NCBI GenBank assembly: GCA_010909165.1
Contig: MU008201.1
Location: forward strand, 124,001-188,000
Source: Anthoceros angustus
Lineage: Eukaryota; Streptophyta; Anthocerotopsida; Anthocerotales; Anthocerotaceae
Length of the DNA: 64,000 nucleotides
Direction of reading: 5' to 3'
Positions within the stretch are counted from its first letter, which is position 1; each line of letters starts with the position of its first letter. Positions 50,252 to 60,000 of this stretch are shown here, piece by piece. Both the position numbers and the translations under genes were made by a program. A model generated the notes under the pieces. That model ran no database searches and was not told the DNA's origin. It saw only the letters and a program-made list of their open reading frames with translations.

Positions 50252-50257
50252 CTGCGA
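50252..50257. repeat. Right target-site duplication CTGCGA
   Basis: Direct repeat of 18,549-18,554. It is followed by ATGCATGGGAGG, resembling ATGAATGAGAAA after the single CTGCGA at the paralogous empty site. Confidence 0.88.
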
Positions 50258-50383
50258 ATGCATGGGAGGTCTTTTGAATATTGCTGATGTTAGAGTTGTT
50301 TTTGAAGTTATGATATTTTTTCTGTCTACGTACCTGCTCTTCCTCAAGTCAGCTGAACAGTGATTCTAGAAAGGTTGACGCTT

Positions 50384-50660
50384 GAACATGACAACGCCAT
50401 TGATATCTCTGACTGACATCAAACGAGTCTGCCAAGCTGAAGATCTGTATATCGAAGGCAGCATGTCCAGAAGGATGTTCAAACATTCAGCATCTCATCT
50501 CATCTCAAACAGATCCCGATCTGAGGTTCTAAGAACGGAAAAATTCCCGAATTCACAGACCTAAAGCGTCATCTGCCCGCACCTCCGCTTGCAGAGCGTA
50601 GTTGATATCAGAAGAAGCCACATACGCTGGAGAGAGAACAACCAGAGGTGCTTCAGCCAT
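50384..50660 (-). pseudogene. Truncated third LURP-one copy
   Basis: Exon 1 (50660-50583, 78 nt as in copy 2) reads MAEAPLVVLSPAYVASSDIN and ends in a GTGCGG donor. Exon 2 begins at 50444 with IFSLADSFDV and then carries a net 4-nt insertion relative to copy 2 that shifts the frame. Similarity ends just after the VMFK equivalent, near 50384. The third exon, which encodes most of the barrel, is missing before the element boundary at 50,251. This is a dead partial duplicate of copy 2. Confidence 0.9.
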
Positions 50661-51436
50661 GTCTGAAATCCTCCGCAATTTATTGCCTCCGCCGCAAAAT
50701 CCCGAAACCGACAAATGGCAGCACCACAAATGCGCGCGCTTCAGCTGCAAACCTGGAGCTCGCACTGCACCGACACGAGTGAGCCACTCGTAGCCCGGAC
50801 CCTGCTCCATTACCGGAACTCGGTAACGCGTTAAACGGTAAACTCCTTTGAAGCCAGAAATTTGTCTTGCTCGTGCCCAGTGTGCAGCTCTCGCCGTGCC
50901 GAAAGTTGATGATCATCTCTTCCGTGACTGCGTTTGGTTTGACGAGCTGCCCACCAGCTCCAGGGGTCCCAATGTTTGGTATAGAAGCAGTACCTGGGAC
51001 AGGTAGACTTGGAGATGAGCTGGCCGAACTGGAAAGACCAGTTTCAGTCTAGACTCGTTTGCTTTAGTCTTCGAACCCATCTCTGAAAACAAGGACCTCT
51101 TCTGGAGGGTCAAACAGCTTTTCAACTATGGTCTTGATGGTGGTGGTATCCTCGAGGAATATTTTGGTGCAGAAGAGAAGGTCACGGAGATGAAGTGAGT
51201 GAGTGAGAGGTGTGGCATGGTTGCTGGTTTTACAATCATGGGAATGTTGCCATTGATATATAGAGTGGTGTTTCTCGTGAAGGGAGTCTCGACAATGGCC
51301 TTCACATCCGAGGCAGCAAATACGGAAGGTGCAGGAAATGCAGGAAATTCTGGTGAGGAGCAACAACAGGGATAAATTATTGAGGAGCAGTTGGCAAGTA
51401 GGGATCTTGAGGTAGGGGAGCGTGATTGATTTGCGG
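50661..51436. repeat. Duplicate of the LURP-one upstream region
   Basis: Diverged direct copy of 17,115-18,548, shorter overall. It shares the anchors listed there and leads directly into the empty insertion site. No gene is supported. Confidence 0.8.
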
Positions 51437-51442
51437 CTGCGA
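51437..51442. other. Paralogous empty insertion site
   Basis: A single CTGCGA sits here after GGTAGGGGAGCGTGA...GCGG and before ATGAATGAGA. The left flank of the element has GGTAGAGGAGCGTGA...GCGT then CTGCGA, and the right flank has CTGCGA then ATGCATGGGA. This is the pre-insertion arrangement preserved in the duplicate. Confidence 0.8.
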
Positions 51443-52170
51443 ATGAATGAGAAAGTATTGACACCTTCCTTTTCCTCCTGTCAGGTGATTCTGGAAGACT
51501 CTGTTCAGCAAATTGGTGCAATCCGTCGGAGCAAGGTACTGATCTTCATCTACTAACTTGCTTCTTAAAGGCAATTTGATTTCCTACTCAAACAAAATTT
51601 ATAATCCCGTTCTAGTTCTGGTTCAAAACACATCTTGCTGGAGTGTAGGTTCTGTCTCCAGTAAAGTGGTTCTGCAGCTCAGAAGCTAATAGAATCTAGC
51701 ACCTCCGGTGTCTTGCTGAACTTTTTCTTCTTTTGCCTGACGTCGTCTGAAGTGAGTGGTCAACTCAGCCAAATCCAGACGTTTATCAGGGGCCTTCTGA
51801 ATTGGCTAGGGAAACGCGACATATCAGCAAGTGTCTGGCAACCTCAGAAACCTCAGAGGTCACAAGGTTCACTGTGTGGAAAGCTATACTACACAAGACC
51901 TAGTAGTCAAGAAGCATTGCTTGTGTTTGCCGGCCAGCAGGAGCACTTCTTTGAAGAGCTATGAAATATACGCTGGTTCCTAGTAAAGTGAAGGACAAGT
52001 AGGAAAGCGGAGCCTAGGGAAGGGCAAAACCAAATAGGAAGGCGGAGCAAGCCGATGTAACATTATTCGGCACGTAGCCTTGGATAACCTTATCAATTTA
52101 CAAACTACATAATAATACATGTTGGAGGCGTATGGCTGTGACGGTAGGGCTGGGCCCGGCGGTGAGATCA
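51443..52170. other. Intergenic, no supported gene
   Basis: A short plus frame at 51,713-51,964 has a hydrophobic start but no recognisable family. The rest is the 3' side of the Gnk2-type gene. Confidence 0.4.
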
Positions 52171-52710
52171 TCAGAACTTGTAGGCTTCGTAGTGCATGAA
52201 GCAGCTGGCCAACTGCACCTTGGCACCCACTGCACGAGCGCAGAAGTCCCAGATATGCTCTTTCAAATAGCCTAGGCAATCGCAGCACTCCTGTACTTGT
52301 AAATCGGCATTGCAGATGGCCTCACCGTAGGCAGAAGTGCCTCCATCGGTGCGGTGTGTCTTGTAGTCGTATTGGTTGAAGGGAGTCACTCTCTGCATTT
52401 CGTCAAGAATCACTCGCAAGTTCGTTTCGAAGGAAGTGTTTGGCGGAATTGTCTTAGTGTTGCACACGCTAGAGATGAAGCCCAAATTGACAGACATCAC
52501 TCGAGATGCCATGACCAACGTCAACAGACAGGAGATTCCTGGGGGGAAAAAAGACCGTTTCAGCAACCCTGTCACCATGATGTCAGAAAACTCTCTTTCA
52601 GTAAAGGGATCGGACTCAGACAGCGCTGCATATATCAACAATGCTGCTGCAGAAGCTTTAAACAAGTAAACAAGCCGGGGTAGAGTGATTGGTGAACCTA
52701 CCCACCTCAT
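52171..52710 (-). CDS. Gnk2-type (DUF26, stress-antifungal) secreted protein
   Basis: Single Gnk2-domain protein like ginkgo ginkbilobin-2, a secreted mannose-binding antifungal type. The C-terminal part shows VCNTKTIPPNTSFETNLRVI, AYGEAICNADLQVQECCDC with the diagnostic Cys-x8-Cys-x2-Cys, and VQLASCFMHYEAYKF before the stop at 52,171. Unspliced, the frame opens at Met 52,710 (179 residues), with a hydrophobic AAALLIYAAL stretch that could be a signal peptide. A pyrimidine-rich acceptor ending at 52,539 allows an alternative in which an upstream exon supplies the signal peptide and ISCLLTLV is part of its core. The domain is certain, the start is not. Confidence 0.85.
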   Translation of the reverse strand: MRWVGSPITLPRLVYLFKASAAALLIYAALSESDPFTEREFSDIMVTGLLKRSFFPPGISCLLTLVMASRVMSVNLGFISSVCNTKTIPPNTSFETNLRVILDEMQRVTPFNQYDYKTHRTDGGTSAYGEAICNADLQVQECCDCLGYLKEHIWDFCARAVGAKVQLASCFMHYEAYKF

Positions 52711-53043
52711 TTGTTATGCAAGTGTCTCGTGAAAGCTGCAGACTAGACAGAAGATCGGTTATAACGGGAGAAGGTACATGTCAGTATTATCCACCTGCAA
52801 AGTTCGATGTATTTCTGACATACCAGAGCGGGTGACTTGTATCTACAATAACGGACTGTGTCTAAGTGTCTTCCACCTTAATCTCTTACCTGGGTGGAGG
52901 CCCTACAGCCTAAGCTCCCAAGTCGGATCTATTTGGAGATACGTACGGTTCGTCTCCACGAAGAATACATTGTTACAGTGCTTCTCTTGTCTGCCTTTAT
53001 CTAGGTCAGCCTCGAGAAGCTCTATGAGTAAATAATGTACAAA
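52711..53043. other. Intergenic between Gnk2 and Di19 genes
   Basis: This 333-bp stretch may hold the 5' part of the Gnk2-type gene and the 3' UTR of Di19. Nothing specific is recognised. Confidence 0.4.
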
Positions 53044-53992
53044 TCAGCTGTCTTTCAAAAGAGTCGACAGCATAAGTTGTTGTACAAACTTGGAACGTAG
53101 CTGTGATTGCTGCCATCTATGTTGACGCTCCTCAGTTGTCAAGGGAGCTTCCGCACTGCACACAACAGCATCTTATCAGGACCAGATGGGCGTACAAAAT
53201 TGAAAAGCCGAGAGTCGGATGCCAAACCTGACAAGACTTATATCAAGTGCTGTTCCATCACATACCTAGGTTTTTGCTGTTGCGCAGGAAGTGCAGAGCT
53301 TCTTGCTGTTGTCTCTTCTACTGCAGCACTCGTTTTGGGGGTGTCCTCCGCATCAGGAATAGGAAGACTGTACACAAGGGATAATAGGAGAGGATCTGCT
53401 GTGGCAGAGTTATGTGAACCAGAGAGTGAAGAGCCACCCCCTAAGAGAGCCTGCAAACGTGCTTCTCTAAGTTCCTTGCCAAGAAGAGAAAGGGTAGAAC
53501 TTGATGGTGTTCCCGCTTTCTTGAACCTCCTCCTTCGATGCATGTGCGAACACATAGTCAAGGATTTGGACAACATGCGTTTCAAAGAACGAAGAACATG
53601 ACAAAAAGGTACAAAACCAATGAAGTGGAAAACGACAAAAGAGGATATCTTGAGCAGGTGACCATGCTGAACTGTCATATGCCCAATCATATCCTTCCCA
53701 ACCTTGGCAACACAGACAGGGCAGATCTGCATATGCTTTCATGAGTTAACCTCAAAAACAGAACTTCATCCAAAAACATATGAAGGGAAAACTACCTACA
53801 GACTTGAAACCTGATGACTCACCGCAGCCTTCGTTTCAAAGCAATGCTCGTCCTCAAGGTGAGCACAAAGGGTGGTGATGTCAAAGTCATCATAACAGTA
53901 AGGGCATGAAAAGTCTGGTCGCATATCCTCGTCACCTTCCAAATCTTCAAGGCCGATATGCCTCTCGATATGCCTGCCGTCGATATGCCTGT
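53044..53992 (-). CDS. DI19: Di19 family zinc-finger protein, first exon not identified
   Basis: Di19 proteins are nuclear Cys2/His2-type regulators of drought and salt responses. Exons 53992-53823, 53726-53649, 53543-53266 and 53155-53044 join in frame to about 211 residues. FSCPYCYDDFDITTLCAHLE (finger 1), ICPVCVAKVGKDMIGHMTVQ (finger 2), RRRRFKKAG (basic patch), STLSLLGKELREARLQALLG and the C-terminal SKFVQQLMLSTLL are all family hallmarks in the right order. The N-terminal exon, normally a short Met-Asp/Glu...Trp segment, must end in one base of a split codon between 54,000 and 54,400; a start at 54,350 (MEAFKSRRTYGG) is only a candidate. The intron after finger 2 appears to be AT-AC. Confidence 0.92.
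53544..53648 (-). other. Probable AT-AC (U12-type) intron in Di19
   Basis: Exon ...CTCAAG ends at 53649. The 105-nt intron begins ATATCCTC, matching the U12 donor ATATCCTT at seven of eight positions. It ends TTCGCAC before ATGCATCGAAGG at 53543. A TCCTTGAC branch-like element (consensus TTCCTTRAC) has its branch adenine at 53558, 14 nt from the 3' end. Removing it joins HLLK to MHRRRRF, as in other Di19 proteins. No GT-AG alternative gives that join. The intron has no stop in frame, so retention would add 35 residues. Confidence 0.82.
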
Positions 53993-54406
53993 CTGCAAAT
54001 TGCCACCACCATAGTCATACACTTGATAAGAAGCTTGTGGTTACGAAGACCATCAATCAAAAAATACCCTAGTCTACGTATGCTACATGATCGTTCACTC
54101 AGAAGACAGAGAGCTCCAAAAGATAATAGGTGCAAACTTACTCCATGATGGGTGTGGAGAAAGTATGAATGACTTGACTGCAAAGCCCGCAAGAAACTGG
54201 ATGTCAGCAAGCCAACAGAGTCCTCACATCGTACGGCTAGCAGTACAAGATTTGGGTCTGATACGAACCAGCATGTTGGATTGAGTCCACACCAGAAAAA
54301 TCCCCCAATTTTCTCCCTCCATATGTCCTCCTGGATTTGAATGCTTCCATGTCAGTGCAACGCACAGGCCCATCTCTTACGACACAGCAGAATTACAAAC
54401 GGATGA
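53993..54406. other. Spacer between Di19 and the PLAA-like gene
   Basis: Should contain the unidentified first exon of Di19 and its promoter. A GTAAGT donor occurs at about 54,142-54,147 on the minus strand. No PFU or PUL sequence of the upstream PLAA-like gene was found here. Confidence 0.45.
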
Positions 54407-55890
54407 TCAAAAGAAGAGGACCCACATTTCGGTTTTCCGTGAACAAGGTGGTTGGTCAGGTGCTGCCACCTCGGCAAACGAAACTGAGCAGGAATCATCC
54501 AGCGTCCAGACTCTGGCAACTCCATCTGAGCATGCAGTGACTAGATCCCCATTTGGAAGGTACTTGACATCCCATACGCAGCCAGGATGTTCAATGCTTT
54601 GATGGCAAACTCCATCTGCTTACACAACAAAGTCCTCCAAAATTCAGAACGAAATGGACACTTCTGGTAGACAGGGGGTGGAGCTCCAGAGACAGCATTC
54701 ACCGGCTTTCATTACTCAGTATCCAAGATGCAGCGCAAAGCAGGAAAGGAAGACCAGCATTCAGAGACAGGTGAGAAGCCGAACCTCTCCAGATCTTAGC
54801 TGAGCTGTCTTCACTTCCTGAAGCAATTTCTCCTGTAGAATGGGCAGCAACAGAATAGACCATGGCAGAGTGCCCAGCCATTTCTCGTAACACCTCCCCC
54901 GTGGTTGCCCACAATCGCACAGAACTGTTCCAGGCAAATTTCAGTGAATACACATAGCCAAGCAACCAGGCAAACACTACTCCAACAATTTCTTGGCACA
55001 AGGTAATGTTACCAGTCATGAGACGCCGAGACTATCCCAACGTTTGGCTGAAATGCAAGGCCCCGTACAGTATCTGCAAACTACAAAAGATTGAGTAAAA
55101 CGGGTCACACCCCGTGGGCATAGCGCTTCCACTAAAAGAACTTCATTTAACAAAACAAATACAGTACTGTCTAGCAGGGACAAGATTAAGAATGTACCTG
55201 TATGCCCCAACAATGTTCGAACACAGGTTGATCCACACCAGACCTTGATAGTAGTATCCGATGACCCTGTCACAAATATGGAAGGTACACTCATCACGAC
55301 AGGCCAACCGGATCACTTCAAAACCTACAGACACAAAACCAAGTGCCAACACAGATTCCCCAACCTCCTCCTCACCTGTCACAACCTCCCCAGACGGCAA
55401 AGCAAGCACAGCTTGAACAGGCTCAGTGTGCCCCTCCAAAACCTCCACAGCAATCCCCTTTCTCCACCTAAGCACATTACTGTCACAAGCACAGCACAAA
55501 GTCACACCTGTGCACCAAACGGCCATGAACTGCACCGGCGTTTCTCCTCAAACACAAGTCTCACCTATCCACAGAGGATGACAACAGATCACCCTTAGAG
55601 TCAATGGCAACGCTGGTGACCTGCAGCTCGTGGCCACACAATTCCCGAGCCACGGAGGCCGTTTCCAGATCCCAGACCAACACCCTGGTGTCCATGCCCC
55701 CGGAGACCAGCCCACCGCTCGGGAGATCCTCATTGGGCGGCACCCACGCCACCGTGCCCACAAAACTTGTGTGCCCAGCTAGCCTCTTCTTCAGCACGTA
55801 CCCTCCTTTCTCAGCCGACCAATAGCACACGGATTTATCCCGCGACGCCGACGCTATCCCAGAATCTCCACACACGCACAGCCCTCTCAC
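54407..55890 (-). CDS. PLAA: PLAA/UFD3/DOA1-like WD40 protein lacking PFU and PUL domains
   Basis: PLAA links ubiquitin to Cdc48/p97. Exons 55890-55565, 55479-55376, 55266-55198, 55073-55013, 54924-54785 and 54615-54407 join in frame to 302 residues with correct split codons. WD repeats include VRGLCVCGDSGIASASRDKS, HTSFVGTVAWVPP, HELQVTSVAIDSKGDLLSSS, HTEPVQAVLALPSGEVV, SSDTTIKVW, HSAMVYSVAAHSTGEIASGS and HPGCVWDVKYLPNGDLVTAC, matching plant PLAA closely. The expected first exon (LRGHEDD-like) upstream of 55890 was not found. After the propeller the frame stops at 54407. The normal PFU ubiquitin-binding and PUL Cdc48-binding domains, another 400 or so residues, have no room before Di19. It could be a truncated copy or a propeller-only gene. 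Confidence 0.85.
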
Positions 55891-57028
55891 CTACACGGCA
55901 CCAAACATGAAACCACCCAGCTCCCTCAGTCCACACTCAATTCACGCACCCACAGAACGGCATTGCGCTGCGCAGCTCTAGGGTTTAGCTCTGCGTGCAC
56001 CACAGGCGTGCACGGCAAGGCAACAAGAGCAGAACAGAGCCAGCTCCATGGCAGGCCAATTCTGCGCCACCCACATCCCCCGGCACCCGGCAGCGGCATC
56101 TCCAGCCGCCCGGGTGCTAATTCCACAAAGTGCCGTGGACAGCAAGGCAGCAATCGGAACAAGCAGCAAAAAGGAGCGGATTGCAGCGGATGGACATGGT
56201 GCAGAAGCATACATCGTCTTGGTGGCCGAGCAGCTGGCAGCGGAGCTTGTACTGAGGAGAATTCAGCTCCATGTCCAAGTCTCAATCCCAAAGCTGTGGG
56301 AGGAGCTCAACGATGCCGCTGCGCGTACAAGGGCTCCAGCAAGAATTATCTACGGCAATCAAGAAGGACACAATTCTTAGCTCAGCTCCAGCCACGGAAC
56401 GGGCGCAACGGAACGGGTGGAGCCGGGCCGAAGCTTCAAGGAAAGTCCAGGCTACATGCATGCGCTTGTCCTTTTCGTCACCACACTTTAGTCCCAGTTT
56501 TAACATTAGACATGAAGACAAGCAACAGAGGCACCCAGATGCTCAATGTCGGCTACACGCCGTGAAGTCGTGTCATTATCGCCGATGCAGACCACACTCT
56601 GGAAAGCCTTCCAAAAAGGTATCTGTAATGACTGTTCCCTACTTTTACAATGTATATAGCATCTTTCTAGGTACTCCTGTACAGCTGAGCAAGTGGCTGT
56701 TGAGACATAGGATAGGAATATTGTACACTGCTGCAAAGTTTCAAGTACTTGCCTTCGAATCCGTGGAAACGTCAGACCCCCTGGGCACCAGGAGGCGTGT
56801 GCTGGGGGGCCTTCGGGACAGTTTCCCACACGCTGGGGGCTGCAGGGGGAGGTCACTTGGCAACGGCTTGCCTCCTCTTCTTGCTTGCTTTTGCTCTTGT
56901 TACCTGCTGTCGTTCTTCAGCAGCTTGTTGGAGTTGCCTCTGTAGCTTCACGGCCCTCTTTTCTTTCGGGGGCTCAAAATTGAAACACCCTGCTAAATAC
57001 GAAGCAGACAGCAAAGGTGACTTTTGAT
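55891..57028. other. Spacer between PLAA-like and KNL2 genes
   Basis: Should hold the missing first exon and promoter of the PLAA-like gene and the 3' UTR of KNL2. Open frames on both strands (for example 56,271-56,945 plus) show no recognised motif. Confidence 0.4.
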
Positions 57029-60000
57029 CTAAGAGAGAGAAGACTTGCTGGAGACATTGGTCATAACAAGAAATCCAGATGCACCGATGGCAGAGAAAGA
57101 ACCTGCACCTGTATCTGGTGTCTCATTCTCGTCAAATCCATCCATAATGGCGATAATGCCACCATCCTGGTGAGTCAACCAAGCCTTTGTCAGAGTCATT
57201 GCACAACCTTTGCGAAGCTAAGGTAGAGACTTTTACAAGAAAAGCTACCGGACGACCAGAAGCAACTCCAACCTTGTCACGGGCTGTGGTTTGATTTCGC
57301 CAGTATGCCAGAGGTGGTACAAGTAACCTGCCTGTCAAACAAAAAAATGGTGTCTCGGATGAGCATTCAAGTTTGAGCAGCACACGTTGTGGCCCCAACC
57401 TTCACATAGTCTTACCAGACCGAGAGATCTTCAAACCATAAGCCTGAGAGACAAGGTCCGTGGTAACAGATACGCATGGGGTAGGAAGTGGCGGAGGTAT
57501 CATCTGCAATGGTCGGTGTTTTGATTAATCACTGCACCACCAGGGGCAACACACAAAACCTACAAATGAAGAAGAACCTGAAACAGACAGTGCAGCAGAC
57601 TCACTGATGTCTTTGATCTCCTGCTTTGACATCCAGAAGAAGCAAGTTGTTTCTGCATGTCAGACTTCCTCTCGATCGTTGGATTTTTCGGCGTCACCTT
57701 GCAATTTCGCTTCTTGGAACCCCTCCTGGTATATCTATTACCTGTCCTTGACACTTTATCAGACCCGGCCGAGTCAACACCATCAATGTCCTCGGTGGGT
57801 GCAGACTTCGGGGCATCAAAGGTCTCCTCCCTTGGTCTTTTGACACCTTTGCGCCCTCCAACTTCAGGATGGCTGTCTCCCAGTTCATTACTACTAGTGA
57901 TCTTTCCTGCATGAGGGTGCTCTTCAGGTTTTGCACCACCTTCTGAGCCTCTATCGTGGAACACTACAAGAGCTAGACCACCTTCCCATCCATTGTCAGG
58001 GTGCACTTCTTCGAGGTGGCTGCCATCTTCTTGTTCTAGATCAGTTCGCACTTCTCCAAGTTCTTCACCACTTGCACCTTGTCTATCAGGGTGCAATTCT
58101 TCAAATTCAATACCATCTTCTATTCCTCTGTCAGGTCGCACTTCATCAAGTTCTCTACCAACTTTGTCTAGTCTATCAAGGCACACGTCTTTGAGTTCTC
58201 TATCAGCATCGTGTGCTACGTCAAAGTGCAATTCTTTGAGTTCAATACCAGCATACTGTGCGATGTCCAGGTGCAGATCTTTGAGCTCTGTACCAGCATT
58301 CTGTTGTATGTGGACGTGCAGATCTTCCACTTCACTAGTAGCATCCCGTTGAATGTCGAGGGGCACTTCGTCAAGTCCTCTACCAGCATCCTGCTGCATG
58401 TCACGCGGCACTTCTTCGAGCACTCTACCATCTTCCTCTTGTCTTCCCGGGTGGACTTCTTCAAGTTCTCTACTATCGCCCTGTTCTATGTCAGGGTGCA
58501 CTCCTACGAGTTCTGTACGATCTTCCTCTTCTCCGTCGCCTGTTCTCTCTTCTTGAAGTTCTCTGTCCAGGAGCATTTCTTCAAGTTGTGCCTCATCTTC
58601 CAATTGTGTGACAAGGTGATCTTCAAGTCCTATTTCATCCTTGCTGCTGGCTATGATGCTCGGCCCAAGCGTTTCAAGATTGGTGCTCACCTCTGTATGG
58701 ACCATGTGTGCCTCTATCTGTAGTTCGACACCTCCCATACAATTGCCTCTTGCTTTAGGGGGCTGCTCTACTTCCACTTCGTTGACATGAATCAGAATGT
58801 CGCAATTGCTGAGTTCCCCTTCGGCTGGCCTCACTACACGTTCTCTGCCATCTTTTTCCAAAGCAGTACTGCTTGGACCAATATTCTTTTCCAGATCAGA
58901 GCCTTCACTGGCTCCAGCAGGTGCCTCCATTTGCCTTTCCAATCCTCCACAACTATTGTTCCCTGATCTCTCTACCTGGTCTTCTTTTTCTTTCCCGTTG
59001 GTACTGCTTCCACCAGCAGGGCCCTCGTCGTTGTCATCCATAATTCTGTATCCAGTAGCAGTATCTATATCCCTCTGTCTTTTAACCCCCCTCTTTCTAG
59101 TCGTCCCTAATCTGTCAGGCAGCCCATGTTCGAGCTCCCCAGCTGAGCTTCTCAGTTTGTACACCCTCACAGGAGGCACACGTCCCTTTCGTGACCTCTT
59201 GCCCTTGAGCTGGGAGGTGCAGGCACCGGTTTCCTCCTGCCTGTCCAAATGAGCATCATGACAGCCCAGGTCTTCAAGTACCTGGGCGCCAAGGAGAGGG
59301 GAAGACGTTGCAACAACATTAGGATTTTCCAGCTCTTCCTTTTCAGTGCTTTCCAGACATGTTGTAGGTGTTGCAGGCGCAGGGGATAACATCGCTGCAA
59401 CAATGTTCAGGTTGTCCAATTCTTGTGTTTCAGTGCTTTCCACACACGTTTGAGTTGCAGGCGTTGGAGTTGCAGGCAGGGGGGACAATATTGCAACAGT
59501 CTTAGGGCTTTCCACTTCATTGCTTCCCACACCCCTACAGGAGACCCCTTCTCTGCCACCGAATTTAAAGCCTGTTGCAGCCGCATCAGGAGTAACTGGA
59601 GTTTCAGGCAAGTAAAGCGGGATATCTGATTTTGGAGTCGTGTCATTAGACAAGAATAGCTCCAAAAAATGCTTCCAGACGAAGGGAAAGCCCGTGAGAA
59701 AGTGATGAACAACCTGAAAACAGCACACAAAACCTTTCACCACCAGCAACGCACATCCCACTCCGCATTTTCTAGTAAAACCTTTCCCAAAACAGCACCC
59801 TTTACCTTCACAGAAAATCCATTAGCAATAGTGGTTTCCGCATCGATGCAGCCCATCAACCGTATTTCCACCCCATCCTTCGTCCGCAGCCTTGATTTCT
59901 CAATACGTTCAACAATCATAGTCGACCGCACCGTCTGTAACTCAAAGGACCTAAAACAAACCCAACCGCACACGTCAGCCATCTCGCCGAAAAAGCATGG

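Noticed and set aside
55963-56945. Plus-strand open frames between PLAA-like and KNL2 genes
   Set aside because: Three frames compete over the same bases and none shows a family motif or splice pattern.
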